Part shown: piece after piece, positions 51,406-61,274 of the stretch
Layout: every line of letters starts with the position of its first letter
How positions within the stretch are numbered: the stretch's first letter is position 1
Origin: Levilinea sp.
GTDB lineage: Bacteria > Chloroflexota > Anaerolineae > Anaerolineales > Anaerolineaceae
NCBI GenBank assembly: GCA_029975215.1
Contig: JARKPO010000035.1
Location: 62,001-126,000 of the forward strand
Length of the DNA stretch: 64,000 nucleotides
Direction: 5' to 3'
Notes under the pieces: generated by a model
What the model saw: only the letters and a program-made list of their open reading frames with translations
Database searches by the model: none
What the model was told of the DNA's origin: nothing
Program-made: the position numbers and the translations under genes

Positions 51406-53271
51406 GTGAACTCAAGAAATCAATCTTACGCCATCTACATTCTGCTCTTCATGGCCATTATCGCCCTGGTAGTCTACTCCTGGAGTTCGCAAAACAGCAG
51501 CCAGGAAGCGATAACCATCAATCAAGTTGCTGATGAAATCAAACGCGGGCAAATTGCCAAAATTGTGCAGGATGAGACCCGCTTGCGCATCACCAAAGTT
51601 GACGGCACGCAAAATACATCCAATATAGATGCCAATGCCAGCATGGTCGAGCAGTTCCTCCAATTGGGCGTCACTGCTGACCAGCTTTCTCCCACCGCCA
51701 TCCAATTGGAGATCAAACCGCCCAGCCCCTGGCTGAACGTGATGACTTTTGCCAGCTATGTGCTGCCCTTCCTCATCCTGGCAGGCGCGTTCTTCTTCAT
51801 CTTCCGTCAGGCTCAGGGCAGCAACAACGCTGCCATGTCTTTTGGCAAATCCCGCGCACGTATGTTCGCGGGTGATCAACCGACTGTCACCTTTGCAGAT
51901 GTAGCCGGTGTGGAAGAATCCAAAGAAGAGCTGCGCGAGGTGGTGGAATTTCTGCGCGAGCCGCAAAAATTCATTGCCCTCGGCGCTCGCATTCCGAAGG
52001 GCGTTCTCCTGGTTGGCCCTCCCGGAACCGGTAAAACCCTCCTGGCCAAAGCCGTCTCCGGTGAAGCCGGTGTGCCCTTCTTCTCCATTTCGGGTTCCGA
52101 ATTCGTGGAAATGTTCGTGGGTGTCGGCGCCAGCCGCGTGCGCGACCTGTTTGATCAGGCCAAGCGCCACTCCCCCTGCATCATCTTCGTAGATGAAATT
52201 GACGCCGTCGGCCGCCAGCGCGGCGCGGGCCTGGGCGGTTCGCACGACGAACGCGAACAAACCCTCAACCAGATGTTGGTAGAAATGGACGGTTTCGATA
52301 CCGACACCAACATCATCATCATGGCCGCCACCAACCGGCCCGACATCCTCGACCCCGCCCTGCTGCGCCCTGGCCGCTTCGACCGCCGTGTAGTCCTCGA
52401 TCGTCCCGATGTGCGCGGACGTGAAGCCATCCTCAAAGTGCATGTCAAGGGGAAACCCCTCGAGCCCAATGTGGACCTGGCCTCCATCGCCCGCTCGACT
52501 CCTGGTTTCGTCGGTGCAGACATTGAAAACCTGGTCAACGAAGCCGCCATCCTGGCCGCACGCCGCAATAAGAAAGTGATCACTCAGGAAGAGTTTGAAG
52601 AATCCATCGAGCGCGTTATCGCTGGCCCCGAACGCAAGAGCCGCCTGATCAGCGCCGAAGAAAAACGCATCATTGCCTATCACGAGGCTGGTCACGCCGT
52701 GGTCATGAACGCCCTGCCCGAAGCTGACCCGGTGCAGAAGGTCACCATCGTGTCGCGCGGCATGGCGGGCGGCTACACCCTCTCCCGCCCTGCAGAAGAC
52801 CGCATCCTCATGTCCCGCAAGAAGCTCATTGCCGAAATGATCAGCCTCTTGGGTGGGCGCGCTGCTGAAGAGCTGGTCTTTGACGACATCACCTCCGGTG
52901 CATCCAACGACATCGAGCGCGTCACCCAAATGGCCCGCACCATGGTCACTCGCCTGGGAATGAGCGACGAAATGGGCCCGATGGTCTACGGTCAAAAAGA
53001 GGAACTGATCTTCCTGGGCCGTGAGATCTCGGAACAGCGCGACTACTCCGAAGCCGTCGCCCAGAAAATTGATACCCAGGTACGGCAGTTGGTCAGCGAA
53101 GCTCACCAACAGGCCAAAGCCCTGCTGACCCAATACCGCGCCCAGTTAGACAATGTGGCGGAGCTTCTGCTGGAAAAAGAGACCATCACCCGCGAAGAGT
53201 TCGAGGCGGTCTTCCCCACTCCTCAGCCCAAACACAGCGGCACCCCCGTGATGCTGGCGGGGAATAATTAG
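51406..53271 (+). CDS. ftsH: ATP-dependent zinc metalloprotease FtsH
   Basis: 621 residues; GTG start behind GGAGGA. Two N-terminal TM helices (~8-26 and ~106-128) flank a short periplasmic domain; AAA+ domain with [23 protein letters not shown] and second region of homology [20 protein letters not shown]; protease domain with HEAGHAVV zinc motif and distal Asp region. Degrades misfolded and regulated membrane proteins. Confidence 0.97.
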   Translation: MNSRNQSYAIYILLFMAIIALVVYSWSSQNSSQEAITINQVADEIKRGQIAKIVQDETRLRITKVDGTQNTSNIDANASMVEQFLQLGVTADQLSPTAIQLEIKPPSPWLNVMTFASYVLPFLILAGAFFFIFRQAQGSNNAAMSFGKSRARMFAGDQPTVTFADVAGVEESKEELREVVEFLREPQKFIALGARIPKGVLLVGPPGTGKTLLAKAVSGEAGVPFFSISGSEFVEMFVGVGASRVRDLFDQAKRHSPCIIFVDEIDAVGRQRGAGLGGSHDEREQTLNQMLVEMDGFDTDTNIIIMAATNRPDILDPALLRPGRFDRRVVLDRPDVRGREAILKVHVKGKPLEPNVDLASIARSTPGFVGADIENLVNEAAILAARRNKKVITQEEFEESIERVIAGPERKSRLISAEEKRIIAYHEAGHAVVMNALPEADPVQKVTIVSRGMAGGYTLSRPAEDRILMSRKKLIAEMISLLGGRAAEELVFDDITSGASNDIERVTQMARTMVTRLGMSDEMGPMVYGQKEELIFLGREISEQRDYSEAVAQKIDTQVRQLVSEAHQQAKALLTQYRAQLDNVAELLLEKETITREEFEAVFPTPQPKHSGTPVMLAGNN

Positions 53272-53296
53272 TCTCCCTTTTGTTTGCAGGATCCTG

Positions 53297-53327
53297 AGCT
53301 GCCGGCGAAACCCCGGCAGCTTTTTTT
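53297..53327 (+). terminator. Terminator after ftsH
   Basis: AGCTGCCGG (53297-53305) / CCGGCAGCT (53313-53321), then T run to 53327. The run overlaps the end of the convergent miaA gene. Confidence 0.9.
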
Positions 53328-54297
53328 ATACCTCTGCCGCTTCCCCCGCCGCTAGCCAGGGCGGATCTGCCGACAGCCAGGCGAGGATCTCGCGTTCCAC
53401 TCCCGAACGCGCTGTGAACCAGTGAATATTGGGATCGCTTTCTTTAAACCAGTTGGCCTGACGGCGCACAAACACCCGCGTCTGCCGTTTCATCCGCGCC
53501 ACGGCCTCTTCCAGCGTAATCTCCCCCCGCACCACTTCGGCCATTTCGCGGTAGCCAATGGCCGACAGCGTAGGCAAATCAGCCCCATAACCGCGGCTCA
53601 ACAGCCCGCGCACTTCCTCCAGCAGCCCATCTGCCACCATCTGCTCAATGCGCTGATCAATGCGCGCATACAACTCCGCTCGCGGACGGCGCAGGCCGAT
53701 GGTCAGGCGTGTGTACGGTGAAGGCCCTCGGCCGCGCTGATCTGAAAATCGCCGCCCGCTCTGAAAAATCACCTCCAGCGCCCGCACCGTGCGGCGCACA
53801 TTAGTAAAGTCAATCCGTGCTGCCGCCGCCGGGTCCACCACCGTCAGGCGCTCGTGCAGCGCCTGCGCCCCAATCTGCTTCCCCCAGGCCTCCAAAGCCG
53901 CCCTCAGCCGCAAATCCGGCTGTGTGGATGGCGGTTCCCATGCTTCCATCACCGCCCGCAGATACTGACCCGTTCCCCCCACCAGCAGCGGCAAACGTCC
54001 GCGGGCGTGCACCTCGGCAATAGCCCGCTGGGCTGCCTGCTGAAACACAGCCAGGCTCCACACCTCATCCGGATCGGCCACGTCAATCAAGTGGTGAGGT
54101 ACCCGTGCTCGTTCTTCCAGCGTCGGTTTAGCCGTGCCGATGTCCATGCCGCGGTAAAACAGACGCGAATCCACTGAAATGACCTCAGCATTCAACGCCT
54201 CAGCAATACGCAGCGCTGTCTCTGTCTTGCCCACGGCGGTCGGCCCCACCACCGCCAAAATTGCCCGCTCAGGAATGTGCATTGCTCGTACCCTCAT
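53326..54297 (-). CDS. miaA: tRNA dimethylallyltransferase MiaA
   Basis: 323 residues. Adds a dimethylallyl group to A37 of tRNAs reading UNN codons. P-loop GPTAVGKTETA, DSRLFYRGMDIGTAKPT, GGTGQYLRAV and the C-terminal YREMAEVVRGEITLEEAVARMKRQTRVFVRRQANWF are all present. ATG 54297 directly abuts the yraN stop; MHIPERA at 54282 is an alternative start. Confidence 0.95.
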   Translation of the reverse strand: MRVRAMHIPERAILAVVGPTAVGKTETALRIAEALNAEVISVDSRLFYRGMDIGTAKPTLEERARVPHHLIDVADPDEVWSLAVFQQAAQRAIAEVHARGRLPLLVGGTGQYLRAVMEAWEPPSTQPDLRLRAALEAWGKQIGAQALHERLTVVDPAAAARIDFTNVRRTVRALEVIFQSGRRFSDQRGRGPSPYTRLTIGLRRPRAELYARIDQRIEQMVADGLLEEVRGLLSRGYGADLPTLSAIGYREMAEVVRGEITLEEAVARMKRQTRVFVRRQANWFKESDPNIHWFTARSGVEREILAWLSADPPWLAAGEAAEV

Positions 54298-54699
54298 TCA
54301 TCCCACGTCCTCAGCCGTCCCCGCCTGTACCGCATTGGGGTACCAGGTGACTTCTGCGGATGCCTCCACTTCTGGCTTGCCGCGCACCGCCACCACGTCC
54401 ACCCGCCAGCCCCCTGTCCATTCGGGGTGACTTTGCAGCCAATATTGCGCTGAACGTACCATCCGGCCTTGCTTGCGCCCATCCACCGCCGTCTCCGGCA
54501 GCCCAAAATTTCCCGTGGTGCGCGCTTTCACCTCCACAAATACCATCTCGTCCTCGTCCTGCAGGATCAAGTCAATTTCACCGTATGGCGTGCGCACATT
54601 GCGCCCCACCAGCCGCAGCCCTTTCTGCGCCAGAGTCCGCAGCGCCACATCCTCACCCCACCGTCCCACTTGCTGCCGGCCGTTCTTTCGCGCCATCAT
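54298..54699 (-). CDS. yraN: UPF0102/YraN-family endonuclease-like protein
   Basis: 133 residues. GRWGEDVALRTLAQKGLRLVGRNVRTPYGEIDLILQDEDEMVFVEVKAR carries the PD-(D/E)XK-like residues (E, D and ExK) seen in YraN. Start at 54699 or 54696 (MMARKNGRQQVG); the longer open frame to 54846 overlaps the divergent gene and is not supported. Role unknown; often adjacent to tRNA or RNase HII genes. Confidence 0.9.
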   Translation of the reverse strand: MMARKNGRQQVGRWGEDVALRTLAQKGLRLVGRNVRTPYGEIDLILQDEDEMVFVEVKARTTGNFGLPETAVDGRKQGRMVRSAQYWLQSHPEWTGGWRVDVVAVRGKPEVEASAEVTWYPNAVQAGTAEDVG

Positions 54700-54773
54700 G
54701 CCTGTTTTGTCCTCCTGCGCAGCTCGCTCACCATCCAAAAAGAATTTATATCGCCAGCCTCGCCCATTAAAAA

Positions 54774-54801
54774 TTGACAATTTCTTGAAACGTGCTAAAC
54801 T
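54774..54801 (+). promoter_or_regulatory. Promoter of the second cNMP-binding gene
   Basis: TTGACA (54774-54779), 16-bp spacer, TAAACT (54796-54801); leader about 20 nt with GGAGG. Confidence 0.65.
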
Positions 54802-54827
54802 AATTTTCAACCTCGGAGGCTGCCAGT

Positions 54828-55367
54828 ATGGGTAAATATCACACATTTATCAAAGAAAGCGACCTGTTCTATAAACTGACCGTCAGCCAGTTGGAACGCA
54901 TTGAAGAACTGTGTGAAGAGCGGGTGTACCAGCCCGGCGAAACGATTTTTGAAGAGAACTCCCGCAGCACTGAATTGTACCTGATCTTGAACGGACGCGT
55001 GGAAATTTTGCTCAACCCGGCCCTGGTCTCCCCAGAAAACGCCGGTCACGAGCCAATCCCCATCGCCAGCCTGTGGCGCGGCCAATCCTTTGGTGAAATT
55101 GCCCTGGTGGATGAAGGCGTACGTTCAGCCAGCGCCCGCGCAGCCGCCCCCGACACCCGCGTCCTCAAAATCTCGCGCCAAAAATTTCTCGACCTTTGCA
55201 ATGCAGATCCCGAAATGGGCCACCGGGTAATGTTTAACCTGGCCCTCGACCTATCTCAAAAAATCCGCAGCGCCGACCTCAAAATTCGCGAGGTTCTGCT
55301 CTATCAAAAACCCGGGCACACGACCCCGCCACCCCGTAATATGGAGGCGATCCATGCCGGCCGCTGA
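54828..55367 (+). CDS. Stand-alone cyclic-nucleotide-binding domain protein (second)
   Basis: 179 residues; cNMP-binding barrel (~10-130) with GETIFEENSRSTELYLILNGRVEILL and a good phosphate-binding cassette, GQSFGEIALVDEGVRSASARA. A C-helix follows but no HTH. The C-terminal ~20 residues are Pro/Thr-rich. Better conserved ligand pocket than the 3565 protein, so nucleotide binding is more likely here. It overlaps cinA by 14 bp and shares its transcript. Partner unknown. Confidence 0.82.
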   Translation: MGKYHTFIKESDLFYKLTVSQLERIEELCEERVYQPGETIFEENSRSTELYLILNGRVEILLNPALVSPENAGHEPIPIASLWRGQSFGEIALVDEGVRSASARAAAPDTRVLKISRQKFLDLCNADPEMGHRVMFNLALDLSQKIRSADLKIREVLLYQKPGHTTPPPRNMEAIHAGR

Positions 55368-56514
55368 GATTATCGCCATCGGCACCGAACTGCTCCTTGG
55401 AGAAATCCAAGACACCAACACCCGCTTTTTAGCCCGATCGCTGCGTGAAGTCGGCATTGACCTCTACCGCACGACCATCATCGGCGATAATGTCTCCCGC
55501 ATCGCCGATGCCCTGCGCGAAGCCTGTCAGCGCGCCGATGTGATTATCACCACCGGCGGCCTGGGTCCCACCGTGGATGACCCCACCCGTCAGGCAGTCG
55601 CCGACTGTTTGAACGTCCCCCTGGAATTCCGTCCCGACCTATGGCAGCAGATTCAAGATCGTTTTAAGCGCTTTAACCGCCAGGCCACCGAAAATAACCG
55701 CCGCCAGGCCTGGGTTCCCCAAGGGGCCAAGGCCATTGAAAACCCTGTTGGCACAGCCCCCGCCTTTTATGCTGAAAACGGTCCTGCCCTCATCGTCTGC
55801 CTGCCGGGCGTCCCCCGCGAAATGGAGTATCTGCTCACCAACGCGGTACTGCCCTTGCTGCGCACCCGCCTGCCCGAATCCGGCACCATCCAGGCCGTTG
55901 TCCTCCACACCGCCGGGGTGGGCGAATCGCAGGTAGATGAATGGGTGGCCGATTTGGAGACCGAAAGCAACCCCACCGTTGGTCTGCTGGCTCACCCAGG
56001 GATAGTGGACATTCGCGTCACCGCAAAGGCCCGCAGTATCGAACAAGCCCACGCTATGATGCAGCCCATTCTGTCCACGCTCTACAAGCGCCTGGGCGAT
56101 CACATCTACGGTCAGGATGATCAAACCCTCGACAGCGTGGTGCAAGCCTTGCTGGCTGCCCGCCAATGGTACGCCCTGGCGATTGAATGCGGCCTCCAAG
56201 GCGAGCTTTACCGCCGCATCAACTCCCTTCCCAACATCTCCACCCTCACCGATCTCAGCAGCCAGCCGTGCGGACTGCCCGAGCTGCGCCATCTTTTAGA
56301 AATCGAACGGTATCAGCGCGGCGCGCAGGTGGCCCTGGGGGCGGTTCTCCTGCCCGAAGGCCCGCGCCATGTTCTGACTTTATGTTTGATGACCCCCAAT
56401 CTCACTGTAGACCAGCAGCGTGCTTATGGGGGGTCGCCGGAAAATGCACCGCAGTGGGCCTCCAACATGGCTTTGGATTTCTTACGGCGCCATCTCTTAC
56501 AAAAACACAAATAG
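55354..56514 (+). CDS. cinA: CinA-like protein with degenerate amidase domain
   Basis: 386 residues. N-terminal MoCF/COG1058 domain (1-~250): IIAIGTELLLGEIQDTNTRFLARSL, TTGGLGPTVDDPTRQAVA, LPGVPREMEYLL; in known CinA it is an ADP-ribose pyrophosphatase. The C-terminal PncC-like domain (~255-386) keeps the fold and its closing RAYGGSPENAPQWASNMALDFLRRHL, but the AESxTGG catalytic segment reads AIECGLQGELYRR, so nicotinamide-nucleotide amidase activity is probably lost. Translation is coupled to the cNMP-binding gene by a 14-bp overlap. Confidence 0.88.
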   Translation: MPAAEIIAIGTELLLGEIQDTNTRFLARSLREVGIDLYRTTIIGDNVSRIADALREACQRADVIITTGGLGPTVDDPTRQAVADCLNVPLEFRPDLWQQIQDRFKRFNRQATENNRRQAWVPQGAKAIENPVGTAPAFYAENGPALIVCLPGVPREMEYLLTNAVLPLLRTRLPESGTIQAVVLHTAGVGESQVDEWVADLETESNPTVGLLAHPGIVDIRVTAKARSIEQAHAMMQPILSTLYKRLGDHIYGQDDQTLDSVVQALLAARQWYALAIECGLQGELYRRINSLPNISTLTDLSSQPCGLPELRHLLEIERYQRGAQVALGAVLLPEGPRHVLTLCLMTPNLTVDQQRAYGGSPENAPQWASNMALDFLRRHLLQKHK

Positions 56515-56531
56515 AAAGGGAAGCGAATTTT

Positions 56532-58508
56532 ATGGAAAAGGTAGATGTATTGTTGACGAACGCCCTGGTTCTCACCATGGATCAGGCCCTCAGCCAATAT
56601 GAACCCGGCGCCGTGGCCGTCCGGGGCGATTCCATCGTCGCTGTCGGCCCCCAAGAAACCCTTCAGGCCCAGTACACCGCCAGTCAGGTGATCGACTGCG
56701 GCGGAAAAACCCTCATGCCTGGCCTGATCAACGCTCACACCCACGTCCCCATGACTCTCCTGCGCGGTTTGGCAGATGACCTGCGCCTGGATGTGTGGCT
56801 GATGGGCTATATGATGCCGGTGGAGCGTGAGTTCGTCTCGCCCGAATTTGTGCGCCTGGGCACGCAGATGGCCTGCGCAGAAATGATCCGCAGCGGTGTC
56901 ACCTGCTTTGCCGATATGTACTACTTTGAAGAGGACGTCGCCAAAGCCACTGCCGATGCCGGCATGCGCGCCCTCTGCGCGGAATCAGTGCTCAAATTTC
57001 CCAGCCCAGACGCCGATTCCTATGAGGAAGGCCTTGCGATCGCCCGCGATTTTATCCAGCGCTGGAAAGGCCATCCCCTCATCGTGCCTTCCATCGCCCC
57101 CCACGCCGCCTACACCTGCACACCCGAAATTCTGCGCGCCGCGGCTGAGCTGGCCGCCGAGTTTGATGTGCCCCTCCACACGCACATTTCCGAAACTGCC
57201 GGCGAAGTGGCCAACATGCGCGAGGAAAACGGCATGCCCGTGGTGCCTTACATGAAGAAATGCGGCCTGTTCGAGGCCAAAGTCCTGGCCGCCCACTGCG
57301 TCCACGTGGACGAAGGCGAAATCCGCACCATGCAGCACCTGGGCGCGGGCGTGGCCCACAACCCCTCCTCCAACCTCAAGCTGGCTTCCGGTTTTGCGCC
57401 CGTGCAGCGCATGTTGGAATTGGGGCTAAACGTGGGCATCGGAACCGACGGCCCGGCCTCGAACAACGACCTGGATATGTTCGAAGAAGTGCGTCTGGCT
57501 GCCTTCGTGGCCAAATGCGTCACCAATGACCCCACTGCCCTGCCCGCCCAAACCGCCCTGCTCATGGCAACCCGCCAGGGTGCCCAGGCCATGCATATGG
57601 ATGACATCACCGGCTCTTTAGAGCCGGGCAAACGCGCCGATCTGATCCTGGTAGAAAACCGCCAGATTCACAATGCCCCCTTCTTCCGCCGCGATCCCAA
57701 CGCTGCCTATGCGCAGATCGTCTACGCCTCCAAAGCCACCGACGTATCCGACGTGATGATCAACGGTCGATGGGTCATGCGCGGCCGCGAACTGCTCACC
57801 CTCAACGAAGAAGAGATCCTGGCCGCCAGCATGGACTATGCCCGCCGCATTGACGCCTTCCTCACCGCCCGCGAGCAGTCCGTTTTGGCCAAGCTCATCG
57901 CCATCGGCGGCGCCACCGAGGAGGAAAGCTTCGAAGTGCAGGCCAAAGTGCCCATCAGCAACGAACAGCCTATCCTTCAGGCCCTGCTTCACAGCCCCCA
58001 GATCGAAATCCTCCGCAAGCGCCACTACCGCGAATACGACACCTATTTCCTCTTCAATGACGTTGAACAAGGCCGTCTGCGCATCCGTGAAGATCACTTC
58101 GTTGACGACCAGGGCAAAATTGACCATGTCCGTTCCCGCCTGACTCACGTGGGCGTGTCCAGCGAATACAACTTCCCCAGCGGTGTGCTCCTCTCCCGCA
58201 GCCGCTTCCTGGCCCCAGCCACCCAAAGCATCCGCTTCTACCGCGAATACTTCCGCCCTGATGAGGTCATGGAAATTGAAAAAGATCGTCTGCGCTATCT
58301 GGTACGCTTCCAAGATACCGAGTTCTTCATCAACATCGACACCCTCATCCAGCCCAGCACCGGTAAATTCTTGGAAGTCAAAAGCCGCACCTGGTCGCGT
58401 AAAGATGCCGAGCAAAAATCCATCCTGGCCGCGGAGTTAATTGCCCTGCTGGGTGCATCGCCCAACAACACCATCTCCCGTGATTATGTCGAGCTGTTAA
58501 AACCATAA
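56532..58508 (+). CDS. mtaD: MtaD-type amidohydrolase (SAH/MTA deaminase) fused to a CYTH domain
   Basis: 658 residues in a continuous frame. Residues 1-~440 form a metal-dependent amidohydrolase: His69/His71 (NAHTHVPM), VPSIAPHAAYTCTPE, HTHISETAGEV, AHCVHVDEGEI, IGTDGPASNNDLDMFEE, and the closing beta-sandwich. This is the pattern of 5'-methylthioadenosine/S-adenosylhomocysteine deaminases. Residues ~465-655 form a CYTH (triphosphate tunnel) domain: E468-V-Q-A-K472 at the start, CYTH-like strands LRIREDH and RYLVRFQDTEFF, FLEVKSRTW at ~613-621 and a C-terminal helix; the first motif is E-x-Q-x-K rather than E-x-E-x-K. Start ATG 56532 with AAAGGGAAG upstream. The join is unusual. Confidence 0.85.
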   Translation: MEKVDVLLTNALVLTMDQALSQYEPGAVAVRGDSIVAVGPQETLQAQYTASQVIDCGGKTLMPGLINAHTHVPMTLLRGLADDLRLDVWLMGYMMPVEREFVSPEFVRLGTQMACAEMIRSGVTCFADMYYFEEDVAKATADAGMRALCAESVLKFPSPDADSYEEGLAIARDFIQRWKGHPLIVPSIAPHAAYTCTPEILRAAAELAAEFDVPLHTHISETAGEVANMREENGMPVVPYMKKCGLFEAKVLAAHCVHVDEGEIRTMQHLGAGVAHNPSSNLKLASGFAPVQRMLELGLNVGIGTDGPASNNDLDMFEEVRLAAFVAKCVTNDPTALPAQTALLMATRQGAQAMHMDDITGSLEPGKRADLILVENRQIHNAPFFRRDPNAAYAQIVYASKATDVSDVMINGRWVMRGRELLTLNEEEILAASMDYARRIDAFLTAREQSVLAKLIAIGGATEEESFEVQAKVPISNEQPILQALLHSPQIEILRKRHYREYDTYFLFNDVEQGRLRIREDHFVDDQGKIDHVRSRLTHVGVSSEYNFPSGVLLSRSRFLAPATQSIRFYREYFRPDEVMEIEKDRLRYLVRFQDTEFFINIDTLIQPSTGKFLEVKSRTWSRKDAEQKSILAAELIALLGASPNNTISRDYVELLKP

Positions 58509-58539
58509 GTCGTTTTCTGATCCACTCGGAGGGAACCCG

Positions 58540-60021
58540 ATGATGCCGCCCTCGTCTGCAAATAAGAAACTGCGTGTGCTCTTTATTGCCTCTGAGGCCG
58601 ACCCGTGGGTTAAAGTCGGCGGTCTGGGGGATGTCACCGGCTCGCTGCCCCGCGCGCTGCGCGCACTCACACCCGAGGAAACCGGCGGGGTGCAGTTGGA
58701 CGTGCGCCTGGCCATCCCCTACCATTCCATGATCCGTCAGAAGGCCAAAAACCCCAAGCTGCTCTCCCGCCTCACCGTCCGCCGCGGCAGCGAAACTCTC
58801 ACCGGGCAGGTCTTCTTGATCGAAAACGCTGGCATACCCGTTTATCTGGTAGACGGCCCGCCCTTCCGTGAAGGCGATCCCGTCTACGGCAGCGATCCGC
58901 GCCTCGACGGCGAGCGCTACACCTACTTCTCACTGGCTGTACTGGAGGCTATGCGTCAAATCGGCTGGGCCCCAGATGTGGTGCACGCCAACGATTGGCA
59001 CACCGCTCTATCCTGCTACTGGCTGAATCTCAACCGCGGCAGCGATGATTTCTTCCGCCGCACCCGCACCCTGCTGGCCGTACACAACCTGCCCTTCATG
59101 GGCGCCGGTTCTGAGGAAGCCACCGCAGCTTACGGCCTGCCCGCCGCCAGCGACCCCCGCCTGCCCGATTGGGCGCGGCGCATGCCTCTGCCCCTGGGTT
59201 TGCTCTCCGCCGATCACATTGTGGCCGTTTCGCCCACCTACGCCCGCGAAATCTTGACCCCCGAATTTGGCTGCAGCCTGGAAAATTTCCTGAAAACGCG
59301 TGAAGCCAATCTATCCGGCATTCTCAATGGTCTGGATCTGGATTTGTGGAACCCCGCCACAGATGCCCTGGTTTCACCCTTCAGCCTGGAGACCCTGTCT
59401 GCGCGCCAGGCGAACAAGCAGGCCCTACTGAAAGAATTTTCTCTCGATCCATCTCAAAACTCGCCTCTCTTTATCGTCATCAGTCGCATGGATCAGCAAA
59501 AAGGCATTGACTTGGCCCTCCAGGCTCTGCGCGAGCTTCCCGATCCGAATTGGCAGTTGATCTTGCTGGGTACCGGCGATGAAATTCTGGAAGAAAACGC
59601 CCGCCAGATGGAAAAGGCCTACCCCGACCGCGTCCGGGCTGCGGTTCGCTTCGATGCCCGCCTGGCACGCCGGATGTACGCCGGCGGGGACATCATCCTC
59701 ATGCCCTCCCGCTACGAACCCTGCGGCATGGCCCAGATGATCGCCATGCGCTACGGCTGCGTCCCCCTGGCGCGCGCCACTGGCGGCCTCAAAGACACCA
59801 TCATCGACTCGCCCGACCCAGCCGCCGCCACCGGCTTCTTGTTTGAAGCGGCCACTGTCCCCGCCCTGGTGGCAGCCTTGCAGCGCGCCCAAAAAGCCTA
59901 TGCCGACTCTGCCCACTGGCAGGCTCTCCAGCGCAACGGCATGTCCCAGGATTTCTCCTGGAACCGTTCTGCGCGTGAATATCTGGCTCTCTATCAAAAG
60001 CTGGTGGAATCGCAGTCATGA
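58540..60021 (+). CDS. glgA: Glycogen synthase GlgA (ADP-glucose)
   Basis: 493 residues, GT5. Elongates alpha-1,4-glucan from ADP-glucose. N-terminal [21 protein letters not shown] is the ADP-glucose binding K-x-G-G-L motif; HANDWHTAL, and the C-terminal [39 protein letters not shown] upstream of two successive ATGs (58540, 58543). Stop overlaps the glgC start by 4 bp. Confidence 0.95.
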   Translation: MMPPSSANKKLRVLFIASEADPWVKVGGLGDVTGSLPRALRALTPEETGGVQLDVRLAIPYHSMIRQKAKNPKLLSRLTVRRGSETLTGQVFLIENAGIPVYLVDGPPFREGDPVYGSDPRLDGERYTYFSLAVLEAMRQIGWAPDVVHANDWHTALSCYWLNLNRGSDDFFRRTRTLLAVHNLPFMGAGSEEATAAYGLPAASDPRLPDWARRMPLPLGLLSADHIVAVSPTYAREILTPEFGCSLENFLKTREANLSGILNGLDLDLWNPATDALVSPFSLETLSARQANKQALLKEFSLDPSQNSPLFIVISRMDQQKGIDLALQALRELPDPNWQLILLGTGDEILEENARQMEKAYPDRVRAAVRFDARLARRMYAGGDIILMPSRYEPCGMAQMIAMRYGCVPLARATGGLKDTIIDSPDPAAATGFLFEAATVPALVAALQRAQKAYADSAHWQALQRNGMSQDFSWNRSAREYLALYQKLVESQS

Positions 60022-61274
60022 AGACCCGCGCTATCATCCTGGCGGGTGGAGAAGGCACACGGCTGAGCGTCTTGACCTTCAAGCGCACCAAGCCTGCTGT
60101 GCCTTTTGCTGGGAAATATCGCATTATTGATTTTCCCCTCTCCAACTGCGTGAACTCCAATATCTTCGATGTGGTCATTATCGCCCAATACCGCCCCCAA
60201 TCCCTCATCGAACACATTGGCGCGGGCGGCCCTTGGGATTTGGACCGGGAGTTCACCGGCGGCCTCAAGATCTTCACCCCCTACAAAGCGCGCGGTGCGG
60301 GCTGGTTCATCGGCACTGCCGACGCCGTTCAGCAAAACTTTGCATTCATTAAACGCAGCGACCCCGACCTGATTCTGATCCTTTCAGGCGATCATGTCTA
60401 CAAAATGGATTACGACGCCCTCATCCGTTACCATCTGGAGAAGAAGGCCGCCGTCACCCTGTGTACCATTCAGGTGCCTCTGGAAGAAGCCTCACGCTTC
60501 GATATCGTCGGGGTAGATGAGAACCAGCGCGTTACCTCCTTTGTAGAAAAGCCCGCCGACCCCACGTCTAATCTGGTGAACATGGGCGTCTATTTGTTCG
60601 ACCGTCAGGTGTTGGACGAAGAATTGTGGAAGGATCATCTCCAGAAAGATTCCAGCCACGATTTTGGCAAAGACATCCTCCCCAAAATGGTGGCTGAGCG
60701 GGATGACATCTATGCATATCCCTTCAACGGTTACTGGGTAGACGTGGGCACAGTCAATTCCTATTGGCAAGCCCATATGGACCTGCTGTGTGTGCCCCCC
60801 ACGCTCGACCTTCACACCCGCGGTTGGGTCATTCACACCCGTTCCGAAGAGCGACCCCCTGCCAACATTCAAAAAGGCGCGCGAGTCGAAGACAGCCTGG
60901 TCTGCGACGGCTGCATCATCGAGGACGGCGCCTGCGTCTACCGCAGCGTGCTCTCCCCAGGGGTCATCGTCCGTTCTGGCGCAGTCGTACACCATTCGAT
61001 CCTGCTCACCGATACCCAGGTGCAGCCCGGCGCGGCGATCAAATGCGCCATCGTGGATAAACGCTCCATCATTGGTGAGAAAGCCGCCATCGGCGGCGAT
61101 CTGGACGGCGAACCCGCCATTGCCCTGGTCGGCAAAAATTCCATCGTCCCCCCGGCGACGGTCATCCAGCCGGGGGCCGTCGTGGGTACCGATGTCATCC
61201 CTCCCGATTACACCGTATCTGTTGTACAATCGGGACAGTACATTCAAACCAGGAGACTCCCGAATGAGCTTTAA
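60018..61274 (+). CDS. glgC: Glucose-1-phosphate adenylyltransferase GlgC
   Basis: 418 residues. Makes ADP-glucose from ATP and glucose-1-phosphate, the committed step of glycogen synthesis. [60 protein letters not shown] and the C-terminal left-handed beta-helix. ATGA overlap with glgA and 11-bp overlap with malQ mean the three are translated as a unit. Confidence 0.96.
   Translation: MKTRAIILAGGEGTRLSVLTFKRTKPAVPFAGKYRIIDFPLSNCVNSNIFDVVIIAQYRPQSLIEHIGAGGPWDLDREFTGGLKIFTPYKARGAGWFIGTADAVQQNFAFIKRSDPDLILILSGDHVYKMDYDALIRYHLEKKAAVTLCTIQVPLEEASRFDIVGVDENQRVTSFVEKPADPTSNLVNMGVYLFDRQVLDEELWKDHLQKDSSHDFGKDILPKMVAERDDIYAYPFNGYWVDVGTVNSYWQAHMDLLCVPPTLDLHTRGWVIHTRSEERPPANIQKGARVEDSLVCDGCIIEDGACVYRSVLSPGVIVRSGAVVHHSILLTDTQVQPGAAIKCAIVDKRSIIGEKAAIGGDLDGEPAIALVGKNSIVPPATVIQPGAVVGTDVIPPDYTVSVVQSGQYIQTRRLPNEL

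Noticed and set aside
51412-53133. 573-codon open frame on the minus strand opposite ftsH
   Set aside because: Antisense shadow of a certain ftsH gene; no recognisable protein features.
56187-56531. N-terminal extension of the deaminase-CYTH protein inside cinA
   Set aside because: It overlaps cinA in another frame, is Arg/Pro-rich, and the amidohydrolase begins naturally at 56532.
60790-61263. N-terminal extension of malQ inside glgC
   Set aside because: The extension is Ser/Pro/Arg-rich and out of frame with glgC; MalQ homology begins at ATG 61264, which has its own Shine-Dalgarno.
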